Positions 1 through 10,250 of a DNA stretch of 64,000 nt are shown one piece after another. Positions within the stretch are counted from its first letter, which is position 1. Each line of letters begins with the position of its first letter. The notes under the pieces were generated by a model. That model made no database searches, was not told the DNA's origin, and was given only the letters and a program-made list of their open reading frames with translations. The position numbers and the translations under genes were made by a program. Source of the DNA: Bacillus sp. CHD6a (GTDB lineage: Bacteria; Bacillota; Bacilli; Bacillales; Bacillaceae_I); the NCBI RefSeq assembly GCF_001293645.1, contig NZ_LBMD01000014.1:62001-126000 (forward strand), in the 5' to 3' direction.

Positions 1-305
1 TCCTAGATGTTGGGGGCGGAGCTACTGCTGAGAAAGTAACAGAAGCTTTCAAAATTATCCTTTCTGATGATAATGTAAAAGGTATTTTCGTGAACATTTT
101 CGGTGGAATTATGAAGTGTGACATTATTGCTACAGGTGTTGTGGAAGCAGCGAAGCAAGTTGGTCTTGAAGTACCTCTAGTAGTTCGTTTGGAAGGTACA
201 AACGTAGACTTAGGAAAACAGATCTTACGTGAGTCGGGCTTAAACATCGTTGCAGCAGAATCCATGGCTGATGGTGCACAAAAAATCGTAGCGCAAGTAG
301 GATAA
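1..305 (+). CDS. sucC: Succinyl-CoA synthetase (ADP-forming) beta subunit, C-terminal part
   Basis: This is the 3' end of a gene that begins before the window; the reading frame runs from base 3 to the stop at 303-305 (about 100 residues). The visible part starts with LDVGGGAT and contains [12 protein letters not shown], both typical of the C-terminal ligase half of SucC. SucC binds the nucleotide and pairs with SucD to convert succinyl-CoA, ADP and phosphate to succinate, CoA and ATP in the TCA cycle. sucD starts 18 bases downstream, so the two are expected to be co-transcribed. The only abnormality is truncation by the window edge. Confidence 0.95.
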   Translation, partial: LDVGGGATAEKVTEAFKIILSDDNVKGIFVNIFGGIMKCDIIATGVVEAAKQVGLEVPLVVRLEGTNVDLGKQILRESGLNIVAAESMADGAQKIVAQVG

Positions 306-323
306 GAAAGGCAGGGGACATTC

Positions 324-1226
324 ATGAGTGTATTCATTAATAAAGATACAAAAGTAATCGTACAAGGTATTACTGGTTCTACAGCGTTGTTCCATACAAA
401 ACAAATGCTTGAGTATGGCACACAAATCGTTGGTGGTGTAACTCCAGGTAAGGGCGGCACTGAGGTAGAGGGTGTACCTGTATTCAATACAGTAGAAGAA
501 GCTGTCAAGACTACTGGTGCTAATGCATCTGTAATTTATGTTCCTGCTCCATTTGCTGCAGACGCGATCATGGAAGCGGTAGATGCTGAGCTTGATTTAG
601 CTATTTGTATTACGGAGCATATTCCTGTTCTTGATATGGTAAAAGTGAAGCGTTATATGGAAGGGAAAAAGACTCGCCTTGTTGGTCCTAACTGCCCTGG
701 CGTTATCACTCCTGGTGAGTGCAAAATCGGAATCATGCCTGGTTATATCCACACAAAAGGCCACGTTGGGGTTGTTTCCCGTTCTGGTACATTAACGTAC
801 GAAGCGGTTCACCAATTATCACAAGAGGGTATCGGTCAATCTACGGCAGTAGGTATCGGTGGAGACCCTGTTAACGGTACGGATTTCATTGATGTATTAA
901 AAGCATTTAATGAAGATGAAGATACGTATGCAGTTATCATGATCGGTGAAATCGGCGGAACAGCGGAAGAAGAAGCAGCTCTTTGGGTAAAAGAAAACAT
1001 GAAAAAACCTGTCGTTGGCTTCATCGGCGGCCGTACTGCACCTCCTGGTAAGCGAATGGGGCACGCTGGTGCAATCATTTCTGGCGGTAAAGGTACTGCG
1101 GATGAAAAGATTCGTGTGATGAACGAATGCGGCATTGAAGTTGCTGATACTCCATCTGTTATGGGTGAAACACTAATTAAAGTAATCAAAGAGCAAGGTA
1201 TTTACGACAAATGTAAAACACATTAA
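324..1226 (+). CDS. sucD: Succinyl-CoA synthetase alpha subunit
   Basis: The 300-residue protein has the normal SucD length. It opens with a CoA-binding Rossmann domain ([15 protein letters not shown] near residues 14-28). The C-terminal ligase domain carries the histidine that is phosphorylated during catalysis, within RMGHAGAII (His247 by my count). With SucC it forms the cytoplasmic heteromeric enzyme that performs substrate-level phosphorylation in the TCA cycle. The ATG at 324 follows the purine-rich stretch AGGCAGGGGA. It lies directly behind sucC, and a small hairpin follows at 1242-1265. Confidence 0.97.
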   Translation: MSVFINKDTKVIVQGITGSTALFHTKQMLEYGTQIVGGVTPGKGGTEVEGVPVFNTVEEAVKTTGANASVIYVPAPFAADAIMEAVDAELDLAICITEHIPVLDMVKVKRYMEGKKTRLVGPNCPGVITPGECKIGIMPGYIHTKGHVGVVSRSGTLTYEAVHQLSQEGIGQSTAVGIGGDPVNGTDFIDVLKAFNEDEDTYAVIMIGEIGGTAEEEAALWVKENMKKPVVGFIGGRTAPPGKRMGHAGAIISGGKGTADEKIRVMNECGIEVADTPSVMGETLIKVIKEQGIYDKCKTH

Positions 1227-1241
1227 TATAATGATGGTCAA

Positions 1242-1266
1242 GGGATAGTCGAGTTAGGCTATCCCC
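1242..1266 (+). terminator. Weak hairpin after sucD
   Basis: A 7-bp stem (GGGATAG with CTATCCC) encloses a 10-nt loop just after sucD. The U-tract is poor (CATTTCC), so it may be a weak terminator or an RNA 3'-end stabiliser rather than a full stop between sucD and dprA. Confidence 0.35.
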
Positions 1267-1301
1267 ATTTCCATTAAAATCGAAAGAGGTGTATTGCTTA
1301 T

Positions 1302-2189
1302 ATGCAAATAGAGAAAAGAAAATTGATAACCCTGCATCATTGTCCAGGACTCTCCTTAAAAACATTCCACCTTCTATTAAGTAAAGATCCCACACTTGAC
1401 CTTCTTTACACCATGAAACCTTCTGACATTACTTCCTATTTCACTATCTCACAAAAGCAAGCAGATTCCATCTTCTATCACATCCACCACAATAATGTCA
1501 CACAGCTTCTTTCTATTTATAAAGAACACAGCATTCACCCTCTGACTATTTGGGATGATCATTACCCTGCCATATTAAAAGAAATCTATGATCCCCCTAT
1601 AGTCCTTTATACAAAAGGTAATCACCAACTTTTGAAAACCAGAATGCTAGGAATAGTCGGTGCTAGGTTGATGTCTGCATACGGCAGTCACTCCTTAAAT
1701 AAATTGCTTCCCTCGCTAATACAAGAAGACTTTACAATTGTAAGTGGATTGGCAAAAGGGGTGGACATTTGTGCTCATCGGTTAGCGATGGAAAGAGGAG
1801 GAAACACCATAGCTGTCCTAGGTAGTGGATTGTTCCATATTTATCCGAAAGAACACCGATCATACGCAGAAGAAATGGCCTCTCACCATCTTCTCGTCTC
1901 AGAATACCCTCCATACACACCTCCAACTAGATGGAACTTCCCACAAAGGAATCGTATTATCAGCGGGTTAAGTGAAGGTGTAATCATTATAGAAGCGAAA
2001 GAAAAAAGTGGTTCCCTCATTACTGCAGATCAAGCAATGGAACAAGGAAGAGAGGTGTTTGCTGTTCCAGGGTCGATCCTTTCAGAGACGTCCAAAGGGA
2101 CAAATACACTCATTCAACAAGGAGCAAAACTTGTGATTAGTCATCTTGATATTCTAGAAGAATTGACTAGCAACGAACTAGTAAAATGA
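1302..2189 (+). CDS. dprA: DNA processing protein DprA (Smf)
   Basis: The 295-residue protein is close to the usual Bacillus DprA length. An N-terminal helix-hairpin-helix-like region (about 1-70) precedes a Rossmann-like DprA domain with GIVGARLMSAYGSH (117-130), VSGLAKGVD (147-155), and RNRIISGLSEG and SGSLITADQA further on. DprA loads RecA onto incoming single-stranded DNA during natural transformation and protects it. The position between sucD and topA is the conserved Bacillus one. I did not see a clear ComK-type AT box in the short upstream gap. The ATG at 1302 follows AAAGAGGTG. Confidence 0.95.
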   Translation: MQIEKRKLITLHHCPGLSLKTFHLLLSKDPTLDLLYTMKPSDITSYFTISQKQADSIFYHIHHNNVTQLLSIYKEHSIHPLTIWDDHYPAILKEIYDPPIVLYTKGNHQLLKTRMLGIVGARLMSAYGSHSLNKLLPSLIQEDFTIVSGLAKGVDICAHRLAMERGGNTIAVLGSGLFHIYPKEHRSYAEEMASHHLLVSEYPPYTPPTRWNFPQRNRIISGLSEGVIIIEAKEKSGSLITADQAMEQGREVFAVPGSILSETSKGTNTLIQQGAKLVISHLDILEELTSNELVK

Positions 2190-2291
2190 AAAAATAGGAA
2201 CAGAGATTACAATTAAGTGACAAAAAATTAAACTATTTTGAGTGAATTTTTGTTTTTTACTTTACAAATTAATATATGTCTATATTATTAT

Positions 2292-2320
2292 AGGGTACAA
2301 TGATATAAACATTGTACCCT
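2292..2320. promoter_or_regulatory. Perfect 11-bp inverted repeat between dprA and topA
   Basis: AGGGTACAATG (2292-2302) and its exact complement (2310-2320) are separated by 7 nt. On the plus strand the sequence after the stem is TTTCGTCGTT, only partly U-rich. It could be the dprA terminator or an operator for an unknown dimeric regulator. A weak promoter-like pair (TTTACA at 2261, TATTAT at 2283) lies immediately upstream, which would put the repeat at the transcription start. I do not recognise the motif as a known Bacillus operator. Confidence 0.5.
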
Positions 2321-2473
2321 TTCGTCGTTATAAGTGAGGCTACTCTAACTAGAAAAGTTTGCGAGAACTAGTATATAAAGAAGATTCTGTGTCTACATAT
2401 AATACATAAGGGTAACCGGAATGTTTAATGAGGATAAAACTAGGAAAATACATAAAATATTGAAATACTCTGT

Positions 2474-2502
2474 TTGACAAACGGTTACATAATATTTAAT
2501 AA
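2474..2502 (+). promoter_or_regulatory. Sigma-A type promoter upstream of topA
   Basis: A perfect -35 TTGACA (2474-2479) is followed by a 17-nt spacer and TAATAA (2497-2502). This predicts a start near 2509 and a leader of about 110 nt before topA. The rest of the 431-base gap (2190-2620) is AT-rich and shows no gene. Confidence 0.6.
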
Positions 2503-2620
2503 TGGTGAAGATTTATAATAATAGATAAAACTAAAATGAAAATAGAAGCTAAAAACTTTGAGAAAACGCATCATCTTATTGTTTTTTCTAAGAATTTACC
2601 CTCTTGAGGAGGATTATTGA

Positions 2621-4699
2621 ATGGCAGATTACTTAGTGATTGTGGAATCACCAGCAAAAGCGAAAACAATAGAACGATATTTAGGAAAAAAATATAAAGT
2701 GAAAGCCTCCATGGGGCATGTAAGAGATTTGCCTAAAAGTCAGATGGGTGTTAATGTCGACCATGAATTTGAGCCGAAATATATTACCATCAGAGGAAAA
2801 GGTCCTGTCTTGAAGGAATTAAAAACTGCTGCAAAAAAAGCGAAGAAAATTTTTCTCGCGGCTGACCCGGATCGTGAAGGAGAGGCTATCGCATGGCATC
2901 TTGCCCATAGCCTCGATATAGATATCACATCTGATTGCAGGGTCGTTTTTAATGAGATTACAAAAGACGCAATTAAAGAATCATTTAAACATCCAAGACC
3001 GATTAATCTTGACGTAGTCGACGCCCAGCAGGCAAGAAGGATTTTGGATAGACTTGTAGGATATAATATTAGCCCTTTATTATGGAAGAAAGTTAAAAAA
3101 GGATTAAGTGCAGGACGCGTTCAATCCGTTGCTGTACGTCTAGTCATTGAGCGGGAGCAAGAGATAAATGCATTTGAACCTGAAGAGTACTGGTCCATCA
3201 AAAGCAGCTTCCTGACCGGGAAATCCAAAGAGTTTGAAGCAAGCTTCTATGGAGTAGACGGAAAGAAAACAGAGTTGAAATCTGAAGAGGATGTTAATGA
3301 GATTCTTGGTAGGCTTCACGGCAACTCATTTGAAATCAAGAGTGTCACTAAAAAGGAGCGTAAACGTAATCCAGCTCTTCCTTTCATCACCTCTTCCTTA
3401 CAACAGGAGGCAGCGCGTAAACTTAACTTCCGTGCCAAGAAAACCATGATGATGGCTCAGCAGCTTTATGAGGGTATTGAGCTTGGAAAAGAAGGTACGG
3501 TTGGTCTTATCACTTACATGCGTACCGATTCAACGCGTATTTCAGAAACCGCTAAGAAAGAAGCGGTAGAATATATCGAAAAGACATATGGCAAACAATT
3601 TGTTTCTACTGAAGAGAGAAAAGAAACAAAAAAGAGCAACGCACAGGATGCCCATGAAGCGATACGTCCAACATCTACCATGAAGGATCCACAGTCCATT
3701 AAAGAGTACCTATCACGAGATCAATTCCGTTTATACAAATTGATTTGGGAGCGTTTTGTTGCAAGTCAGATGGCACCTGCAATCTTGGATACAGTCAGTG
3801 TGGACTTGACGCAAAATGATGTGCTGTTCCGTGCGACAGGATCTACGGTCAAGTTTCCCGGTTTCATGAAAGTTTATGTAGAAGGTAATGACGATCAACA
3901 GGAAGAAAAAGAGAATCTGTTGCCTCCTTTAGAGAAAGGAGATACAGTCTTTTCTAAAGATGTTGATCAAAAACAACACTTTACACAACCTCCACCAAGA
4001 TATACGGAAGCTAGGCTTGTACGAACATTAGAAGAGCTTGGAATAGGTAGACCGTCAACGTATGCACCTACACTTGATACAATCCAGAAAAGGGGCTATG
4101 TTGCGCTTGATAATAAACGATTTGTTCCAACGGAGCTTGGAGAAATTGTCATCCAATTGATTTTGGAGTTCTTCCCGGAAATCATCAATGTAGAGTTTAC
4201 TGCAGATTTAGAAACAAACCTCGATAATGTCGAAGATGGAAAAGTAAACTGGGTAAACATCATTGATGGCTTTTATCATGAATTCGCCAAGCGGTTAGAA
4301 AAAGCAGAAGTAGAAATGCAGGAGATTGAGATCAAAGATGAGCCTGCAGGTGAGGACTGTGAACTTTGCGGTCACGAAATGGTCTTTAAAATGGGAAGGT
4401 ACGGAAAATTTATGGCTTGTTCCAATTTTCCAGACTGCCGTAATACAAAACCTATTGTGAAAGAGATCGGCGTACCTTGCCCTAAATGTGAAAAAGGAAA
4501 TATCGTCGAAAGAAAAAGTAAAAAGAAACGAATTTTCTATGGATGTGACCAATACCCTACCTGTGAATTCCTATCATGGGATAAGCCTATTGCCAGAAAA
4601 TGTCCTAAATGTGAATCCCTACTGGTCGAGAAAAAGCTTAAAAAAGGTGTACAGGTACAGTGCGTAGAATGCGATTATAAAGAAGAACCACAAGGATAA
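2621..4699 (+). CDS. topA: DNA topoisomerase I
   Basis: This type IA topoisomerase of 692 residues relaxes negative supercoils through a transient 5'-phosphotyrosine bond. It begins with a TOPRIM domain (Glu9 in [10 protein letters not shown], and the acidic cluster DPDREGE at 82-88). The central topoisomerase core carries the catalytic tyrosine in [11 protein letters not shown] (Tyr299). The C-terminus has three Cys4 zinc ribbons, two spaced CxxC...C(x5)C and the last CPKC...CVEC. It has its own promoter at 2474 and a strong SD (GAGGAGG) ahead of the ATG. A terminator-like hairpin follows at 4729. Confidence 0.98.
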   Translation: MADYLVIVESPAKAKTIERYLGKKYKVKASMGHVRDLPKSQMGVNVDHEFEPKYITIRGKGPVLKELKTAAKKAKKIFLAADPDREGEAIAWHLAHSLDIDITSDCRVVFNEITKDAIKESFKHPRPINLDVVDAQQARRILDRLVGYNISPLLWKKVKKGLSAGRVQSVAVRLVIEREQEINAFEPEEYWSIKSSFLTGKSKEFEASFYGVDGKKTELKSEEDVNEILGRLHGNSFEIKSVTKKERKRNPALPFITSSLQQEAARKLNFRAKKTMMMAQQLYEGIELGKEGTVGLITYMRTDSTRISETAKKEAVEYIEKTYGKQFVSTEERKETKKSNAQDAHEAIRPTSTMKDPQSIKEYLSRDQFRLYKLIWERFVASQMAPAILDTVSVDLTQNDVLFRATGSTVKFPGFMKVYVEGNDDQQEEKENLLPPLEKGDTVFSKDVDQKQHFTQPPPRYTEARLVRTLEELGIGRPSTYAPTLDTIQKRGYVALDNKRFVPTELGEIVIQLILEFFPEIINVEFTADLETNLDNVEDGKVNWVNIIDGFYHEFAKRLEKAEVEMQEIEIKDEPAGEDCELCGHEMVFKMGRYGKFMACSNFPDCRNTKPIVKEIGVPCPKCEKGNIVERKSKKKRIFYGCDQYPTCEFLSWDKPIARKCPKCESLLVEKKLKKGVQVQCVECDYKEEPQG

Positions 4700-4728
4700 C
4701 ACAAGGATAAGCTATGTGATAGCAAAGA

Positions 4729-4766
4729 GGGGACTGACACTTGAGTGGTTGGGTCAGCCCTTTTTC
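4729..4766 (+). terminator. Rho-independent terminator after topA
   Basis: The stem GGG-CTGAC pairs with GTCAGCCC, with one bulged A on the 5' side, and is followed by TTTTTCC. It lies 30 bases after the topA stop and separates topA from trmFO. Confidence 0.7.
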
Positions 4767-4816
4767 CTTTGTAAAAAAAATAGTAGTTGCAGCAATAAAT
4801 TTTGGAGGTATCAGAT

Positions 4817-6121
4817 ATGACAAACACAGTAGTTAATGTAATTGGAGCTGGCCTTGCAGGCAGTGAAGCAGCATGGCAGCTTGCAAACAGAGGGATACAG
4901 GTTCACCTATATGAAATGCGTCCAGTTAAACAAACACCTGCCCATCACACAGATAAATTCGCAGAACTTGTTTGCTCCAATTCCCTACGCGCCAACAATT
5001 TAACAAATGCTGTAGGTGTGTTAAAAGAAGAAATGAGAATGCTTGACTCGGTCATCATTCGTTCAGCAGATGACTGTGCAGTTCCAGCAGGCGGTGCCTT
5101 GGCAGTGGACAGGCATGAATTTGCTGCTAAAGTTACCGAAAGAGTGAAAGAACATCCGAATGTAACGGTATTTAATGAAGAAATGGAACAAATCCCTGAT
5201 GGACCGACCATCATTGCAACAGGGCCACTTACGTCCAAAGCCCTTTCCGACCAGCTTCGTTCCTTAACGGGTGAAGAATATCTCTATTTCTATGATGCTG
5301 CTGCACCAATTATCGAAAAAGATAGCATCAACATGGACATTGTTTACCTAAAATCCCGTTATGATAAGGGGGAAGCTGCCTACTTGAATTGTCCGATGAC
5401 AGAAGAGCAGTTTAATCGTTTCTATGATGCCTTAGTGGAAGCAGAAACAGTTCCATTGAAAGAATTTGAAAAGGAGATTTTCTTTGAAGGATGTATGCCG
5501 ATAGAAGTGATGGCAAATCGCGGAAAGAAGACGATGTTATTTGGACCTTTAAAGCCAGTTGGTTTAGAAGATCCCAAAACAGACAAACGTCCTTATGCTG
5601 TAGTCCAACTTCGTCAAGATGATGCAGCGGGCACTTTGTATAATATTGTTGGTTTTCAGACACATTTAAAATGGGGTCCGCAAAAAGAGGTAATCCGTCT
5701 AATTCCTGGTTTGGAAAATGCAGAGATTGTTCGGTACGGTGTGATGCATCGCAATACCTTTATTAATTCTCCTAACCTGTTGAAACCAACTTACCAATTC
5801 AAAGAAAGAGAAGATCTCTTCTTTGCTGGTCAAATGACAGGAGTGGAAGGATATGTAGAATCAGCAGCGTCAGGCCTGATAGCGGGGATGAATGCAGCGC
5901 GCCTTGTGCTTGGAGAGGAACCATTGGTGTTTCCAAAAGAAACTGCAATTGGAAGTATGGCACATTATATTACTTCTACAAATGCGAAAAACTTCCAACC
6001 GATGAATGCTAATTTTGGTCTATTCCCTGAGCTTCCGAAGAAAATTAAAAATAAGCAAGAGCGCAATGAGGCACATGCTAGGAGAGCTTTGGAAACAATT
6101 CAGAATTTTGTAAAAAATTAA
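4817..6121 (+). CDS. trmFO: tRNA (uracil-5-)-methyltransferase TrmFO (folate-dependent)
   Basis: The 434-residue FAD protein methylates U54 of tRNA to ribothymidine using methylenetetrahydrofolate. It starts with an FAD-binding Rossmann motif, [13 protein letters not shown] (8-20). It has the two cysteines important in the B. subtilis enzyme: Cys53 in LVCSNSLR and Cys226 in FEGCMPIE. I chose ATG 4817 because GGAGGT (4804-4809) sits just ahead of it; the in-frame TTG at 4802 lies upstream of the SD itself. An older name is gid. It is the conserved neighbour of topA and xerC. Confidence 0.97.
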   Translation: MTNTVVNVIGAGLAGSEAAWQLANRGIQVHLYEMRPVKQTPAHHTDKFAELVCSNSLRANNLTNAVGVLKEEMRMLDSVIIRSADDCAVPAGGALAVDRHEFAAKVTERVKEHPNVTVFNEEMEQIPDGPTIIATGPLTSKALSDQLRSLTGEEYLYFYDAAAPIIEKDSINMDIVYLKSRYDKGEAAYLNCPMTEEQFNRFYDALVEAETVPLKEFEKEIFFEGCMPIEVMANRGKKTMLFGPLKPVGLEDPKTDKRPYAVVQLRQDDAAGTLYNIVGFQTHLKWGPQKEVIRLIPGLENAEIVRYGVMHRNTFINSPNLLKPTYQFKEREDLFFAGQMTGVEGYVESAASGLIAGMNAARLVLGEEPLVFPKETAIGSMAHYITSTNAKNFQPMNANFGLFPELPKKIKNKQERNEAHARRALETIQNFVKN

Positions 6122-6134
6122 TCAAATTAATTGC

Positions 6135-6171
6135 AAGGGCTACTAAATTGTGATAATATTTAGTAGCCCTT
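6135..6171 (+). promoter_or_regulatory. Perfect 13-bp hairpin abutting the xerC ribosome binding site
   Basis: AAGGGCTACTAAA (6135-6147) pairs perfectly with 6159-6171 across an 11-nt loop. No U-tract follows: the next bases are TGTGAGGTGAT, the xerC SD. The hairpin may protect the trmFO mRNA end, act as a weak terminator, or modulate xerC translation. Confidence 0.6.
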
Positions 6172-6185
6172 GTGAGGTGATAAGT

Positions 6186-7094
6186 ATGCAAAATGTTAAA
6201 GTTCCATTAATTTCTTTTCTAGAATATTTACAAATTGAAAAAAATTACTCAAAATATACTATTGTATTTTATCAAAAGGATATTGAAGATTTTTTTGATT
6301 TTATGAAAGAGGAAGCCATTTCAAGCATCAATGAAGTCACTCATACAGAAGCAAGAATGTACTTAACCAGGCTTCATCAAAAAAAGTTCGCACGAAAATC
6401 GGTTGCAAGAAAAACATCAAGCTTGCGCAGCTTCTATAAGTTTCTTCTCCGAGAAGAAAAAGTGGAGCAAAACCCATTCAGCAGTGTTTCCTTGCCTAAA
6501 CAGGAAAAGCGACTTCCACAGTTTCTCTACAATGAAGAGTTGGATAAGTTGTTTGCTGTATCAGACCTTGCAACACCTCTAGGTCAGAGGAATCAAGCGC
6601 TTTTAGAATTGCTCTATGCCACTGGCATTCGTATTAGTGAATGTTGTCACATTCAAGTTCATGATATTGACTTTCAAGTCGGTACCATCTTAGTCACTGG
6701 AAAAGGAAACAAACAGCGTTATATTCCGTTTGGAAGTTTTGCTCAAGATGCAATGAAGGCCTATTTGGAAGACGGACGCAAATCGCTGCTTGAAAAGCAA
6801 AAAAACCCGAATTCCACCAAGCATCTTTTCCTAAATTTCCGAGGAGGTCCCCTTACTCCACGTGGTGTAAGACTAATACTGAATGAGATGGTACAAAAGG
6901 CGTGTTCAACCTTACATATCAGTCCACATATGCTTCGGCATACGTTTGCCACGCATATGTTAAATGAAGGAGCAGACCTTCGAGTTGTGCAAGAACTGCT
7001 CGGACATGCCAGTTTATCATCCACCCAAATCTATACACATGTGACAAAAGAACATTTACAGAAGACGTATAATCAATTTCATCCTCGTGCATGA
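6186..7094 (+). CDS. xerC: Tyrosine recombinase XerC (CodV)
   Basis: This 302-residue site-specific recombinase resolves chromosome dimers at dif, together with XerD, during cell division. The N-terminal SAM-like DNA-binding domain (about 1-90) is followed by the catalytic domain. Visible catalytic elements are the Arg in ATGIRISE, the Lys in TGKGNKQR, His-x-x-Arg in HMLRHTF, the His in LLGHASLSS, and the nucleophile Tyr in TQIYTHV. I chose ATG 6186 because GAGGTGAT lies 5-10 bases ahead of it; the longer in-frame start would place the SD inside the coding region. It heads the xerC-hslV-hslU-codY cluster. Confidence 0.95.
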   Translation: MQNVKVPLISFLEYLQIEKNYSKYTIVFYQKDIEDFFDFMKEEAISSINEVTHTEARMYLTRLHQKKFARKSVARKTSSLRSFYKFLLREEKVEQNPFSSVSLPKQEKRLPQFLYNEELDKLFAVSDLATPLGQRNQALLELLYATGIRISECCHIQVHDIDFQVGTILVTGKGNKQRYIPFGSFAQDAMKAYLEDGRKSLLEKQKNPNSTKHLFLNFRGGPLTPRGVRLILNEMVQKACSTLHISPHMLRHTFATHMLNEGADLRVVQELLGHASLSSTQIYTHVTKEHLQKTYNQFHPRA

Positions 7095-7116
7095 GGAACG
7101 ATTGGAGGGTCATTTC

Positions 7117-7659
7117 ATGTCATCATTTCATGCTACTACGATATTTGCGGTCCAACATAAGGGACAATGCGCAATGTCAGGTGACGGTCAGGTTACATTT
7201 GGAAACGCAGTTGTTATGAAGCATACAGCGCGAAAAGTGCGCAAGCTTTTTAACGGAAGGATTCTAGCTGGTTTTGCGGGATCTGTGGCAGATGCATTTA
7301 CCTTGTTTGAAATGTTCGAGGCGAAGCTGGAGGAATATAACGGCAATATCCAGCGTTCAGCAGTTGAGCTTGCCAAAGAATGGCGAAGTGATAAAGTGTT
7401 GAGGAAATTGGAAGCGATGTTGATTGTAATGGATGAGTCCAGTATGTTGTTAGTATCCGGGACTGGTGAAGTAATTGAACCTGACGACGGAATACTTGCG
7501 ATTGGTTCAGGTGGAAACTATGCACTTTCTGCAGGGCGTGCTTTAAAAAGATATGCGGGCGATCATATGACAGCACGTGAAATAGCAAAAGCCTCCCTGG
7601 AAACAGCTGGAGAAATATGTGTGTACACAAATGACAATATCATTGTAGAAGAACTATAG
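7117..7659 (+). CDS. hslV: ATP-dependent protease peptidase subunit HslV (ClpQ/CodW)
   Basis: This is the 180-residue proteasome-like peptidase that works with the HslU unfoldase. The sequence begins [16 protein letters not shown]. After removal of Met the N-terminal residue is serine, as in the B. subtilis protein described as an N-terminal serine protease; most HslV proteins have threonine. I chose ATG 7117 because TTGGAGGGT precedes it and the mature N-terminus must be Ser. An upstream in-frame start at 7087 overlaps xerC and would bury the nucleophile. hslU follows 17 bases downstream. Confidence 0.95.
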   Translation: MSSFHATTIFAVQHKGQCAMSGDGQVTFGNAVVMKHTARKVRKLFNGRILAGFAGSVADAFTLFEMFEAKLEEYNGNIQRSAVELAKEWRSDKVLRKLEAMLIVMDESSMLLVSGTGEVIEPDDGILAIGSGGNYALSAGRALKRYAGDHMTAREIAKASLETAGEICVYTNDNIIVEEL

Positions 7660-7676
7660 AAAAGGCGGTTGTTGAC

Positions 7677-9077
7677 ATGAGTACAAAATTAACCCCTAGG
7701 CAAATAGTAGATATGCTCGATCAATATATTGTAGGTCAGACTAATGCAAAAAAAGCGGTTGCTGTTGCTCTTAGAAACAGGTATAGAAGGAGCCTCCTTA
7801 AAGGCAGTCTCCGTGATGAGGTAGTTCCTAAGAACATCCTAATGATCGGACCGACTGGTGTTGGTAAGACCGAAATAGCACGCAGAATTGCAAAGCTTGT
7901 TGGTGCGCCATTCATCAAAGTAGAAGCAACCAAGTTTACTGAAGTTGGTTATGTGGGCCGTGATGTGGAATCGATGGTGCGCGATTTGGTGGAAACATCC
8001 GTCCGTCTTGTAAAAGAAGAAAAGATGGCGAGTGTAAAAGAAAAAGCCTTGGAAAATGCAAACAAACGTTTGGTGGAACTACTGGTTCCAGGCAAACAAA
8101 AAAACACGTCATATAAAAACCCGCTTGAGATGTTTTTCGGAGGAAATGCAAATCCGAATGACGCGGATGAGCAGGAGAAGCAAGAAGAAGTTTCTCTGAA
8201 AGAACAAAGAAGAAGAATGGCCCATCAACTTGCTCTAGGTGAACTAGAAGACCGTTATGTGACGGTTGAAGTGGAAGAACAGCAAGGCTCCATGTTTGAC
8301 ATGCTGCAAGGCTCGGGTATGGAACAAATGGGCATGAACATGCAGGATGCTCTAAGCAATCTAATGCCAAAGAAAAAGAAGAAAAGAAAGCTTACAGTCC
8401 GTGAGGCAAGACCGGTTCTTGCCCATGAAGAAGCACAAAAGCTCATTGATATGGATGAAGTGACTCAAGAAGCTGTGAACAAAGCGGAACAGAGTGGTAT
8501 CATCTTCATTGATGAAATCGATAAGATCGCGAAAAAGAACAGTGGTTCTTCCGCGGATGTATCCCGAGAAGGAGTACAACGTGATATTCTTCCTATCGTG
8601 GAAGGGTCAACTGTTGTGACAAAATACGGCCAAGTAAAAACAGATCATGTTTTATTTATTTCAGCCGGTGCCTTTCATATCGCCAAGCCATCTGATCTCA
8701 TCCCGGAATTGCAAGGTCGCTTTCCAATTCGTGTGGAATTGACCAAACTATCCATAGATGATTTTGTAAGAATTTTAGTAGAGCCAGATAATGCTTTACT
8801 TAAACAATATACGGCATTATTGGAAACAGAAGGTATAAAAGTCGAATTTTCTGACGATGCTATTCGTAAACTAGCTGAAGTAGCGTTCCAAGTGAACCAG
8901 GATACTGATAATATCGGTGCCCGCCGCCTTCATACGATTCTAGAGAAGCTGTTAGAGGACCTGTCATTTGAAGCGCCGGATATCAATTTAGAAAAAATCG
9001 TCATCACACCGAAATATGTGGACGAAAAACTAGGTAATATTGTAAAAAATAAAGATTTAAGCCAATTTATCTTATAG
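7677..9077 (+). CDS. hslU: ATP-dependent protease ATPase subunit HslU (ClpY/CodX)
   Basis: The 466-residue AAA+ unfoldase forms a hexamer that feeds substrates to HslV. Walker A is GPTGVGKT (58-65) and Walker B is IIFIDE (275-280). Between them lies the I domain (about 110-250), which here contains a Met/Gln-rich segment and a run of basic residues (KKKKKRK). The C-terminal tail ends in LSQFIL, the hydrophobic end that docks into HslV in this family. It is translated directly behind hslV and ends 25 bases before codY. Confidence 0.97.
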   Translation: MSTKLTPRQIVDMLDQYIVGQTNAKKAVAVALRNRYRRSLLKGSLRDEVVPKNILMIGPTGVGKTEIARRIAKLVGAPFIKVEATKFTEVGYVGRDVESMVRDLVETSVRLVKEEKMASVKEKALENANKRLVELLVPGKQKNTSYKNPLEMFFGGNANPNDADEQEKQEEVSLKEQRRRMAHQLALGELEDRYVTVEVEEQQGSMFDMLQGSGMEQMGMNMQDALSNLMPKKKKKRKLTVREARPVLAHEEAQKLIDMDEVTQEAVNKAEQSGIIFIDEIDKIAKKNSGSSADVSREGVQRDILPIVEGSTVVTKYGQVKTDHVLFISAGAFHIAKPSDLIPELQGRFPIRVELTKLSIDDFVRILVEPDNALLKQYTALLETEGIKVEFSDDAIRKLAEVAFQVNQDTDNIGARRLHTILEKLLEDLSFEAPDINLEKIVITPKYVDEKLGNIVKNKDLSQFIL

Positions 9078-9102
9078 AGCAGATTTTTAGGAGGATATAA
9101 AC

Positions 9103-9882
9103 ATGCCATTATTACAAAAAACAAGAACCATTAATGCTATGCTGCAAAGAGCGGCTGGTAAACCAGTTAACTTTAAGGAAATGTCGGAAACGCTTTGCAA
9201 TGTAATTGAAGCAAATGTTTTCGTATTATCACGACGTGGAAAGCTTTTAGGCTACTCCATTAATCAACAAATTGAGAACGAGCGTATGATTAAGATGCTT
9301 GAAGATCGTCAATTCCCGGAGGAGTATACAAAAAACTTATTCAACATCTCTGAAACATCTTCAAACTTGGATGTGGAAAGTGAATATACAGCTTTCCCTG
9401 TAGAGAACAAGGAATTATTCAAGTCAGGTTTAACGACAATCGTTCCAATCATCGGTGGAGGAGAGCGATTAGGTACTCTTATCCTTGCACGTCTTCAAGA
9501 GCCATTCTCTGATGATGATTTAATCTTGGCTGAATATGGTGCGACCGTTGTAGGTATGGAGATTCTTCGTGAGAAAGCAGAAGAAATTGAAGAAGAAGCA
9601 AGAAGCAAAGCTGTTGTGCAAATGGCAATCAGCTCTCTTTCTTACAGTGAGCTTGAAGCAATAGAGCACATCTTTGAAGAGCTTGATGGAAAAGAAGGTC
9701 TACTTGTAGCAAGTAAAATTGCCGACAGAGTAGGAATCACTCGTTCTGTTATTGTTAACGCACTAAGAAAATTAGAAAGTGCCGGTGTCATCGAATCCCG
9801 TTCCCTGGGAATGAAAGGTACTTACATTAAAGTCCTAAACGACAAGTTTCTATTTGAACTTTCCAAGCTTAAATCACATTAA
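9103..9882 (+). CDS. codY: GTP-sensing transcriptional pleiotropic repressor CodY
   Basis: This 259-residue global regulator binds DNA when branched-chain amino acids and GTP are plentiful, and represses amino-acid uptake and synthesis, competence and, in B. subtilis, the fla/che operon that follows here. The N-terminal GAF domain (about 1-155) binds isoleucine. The C-terminal winged helix has its recognition helix in [20 protein letters not shown] (about 204-223). A strong SD (AGGAGG) precedes the ATG, and a strong terminator follows. Confidence 0.98.
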   Translation: MPLLQKTRTINAMLQRAAGKPVNFKEMSETLCNVIEANVFVLSRRGKLLGYSINQQIENERMIKMLEDRQFPEEYTKNLFNISETSSNLDVESEYTAFPVENKELFKSGLTTIVPIIGGGERLGTLILARLQEPFSDDDLILAEYGATVVGMEILREKAEEIEEEARSKAVVQMAISSLSYSELEAIEHIFEELDGKEGLLVASKIADRVGITRSVIVNALRKLESAGVIESRSLGMKGTYIKVLNDKFLFELSKLKSH

Positions 9883-9891
9883 TAAAAAACA

Positions 9892-9945
9892 TAAAAAAGG
9901 GTCTGACTCCTATCTGCAACTTGCAGAAGAGTCAGACCCTTTTTT
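9892..9945 (+). terminator. Strong rho-independent terminator after codY
   Basis: AAAAAGGGTCTGACTC pairs with GAGTCAGACCCTTTTTT around a 19-nt loop, giving a long GC-containing stem with a U-tract. The symmetric A and T flanks suggest it can act in both directions. It closes the sucC-to-codY block. Confidence 0.9.
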
Positions 9946-10043
9946 GGTTTAACTTGAGAGAGTATATAAAAATAAAATCCTTGATTTCCGTTCCAGACGC
10001 TTCGCTTGCCTGCGGGCGGTCCATGAGCCCCCTCACTGCGTTG

Positions 10044-10250
10044 AAGGCCACTGAAAAACTAGTATTTGAGAATTTCGAGCTGTGGATTGGAGCAAAAGGC
10101 GAAGACTCCTGAGGGAGATAGCGCTAGGTGGAGACCCCGCAGGCTTGCCGAGGAGGCTCCAGCAGCGCCCCTAGGAAAGCGAAGCCATTTGCGGAAATCC
10201 ACAGCGGTGTATATAGAATAATTAAATTCAAAGACTTTTTCAGTGGCCTT
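10044..10250. mobile_element. MITE-like element with GGCCACTGAAAAA inverted ends and 8-bp target duplication
   Basis: The element is 207 bp. It begins AAGGCCACTGAAAAAC and ends TTTTTCAGTGGCCTT, inverted ends of about 15 bp. It is flanked on both sides by CTGCGTTG (10036-10043 and 10251-10258), a perfect 8-bp direct repeat. It has no open frame for a transposase, so it would depend on one elsewhere. Inside it is a full copy of the palindromic repeat (10079-10207). Related elements lie at 40383-40600 and 46504-46717. Confidence 0.75.
10079..10207 (+). repeat. Palindromic repeat (B type) inside the MITE-like element
   Basis: This copy runs from GCTGTGGATTGGAGC to GGAAATCCACAGCGG. Its ends are inverted repeats of each other (GCTGTGGATT and AATCCACAGC, offset by one A), and the centre contains GGTGGAGACCCCGCAGG. 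It closely matches the inner copies at 40426 and 46544. Confidence 0.8.
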
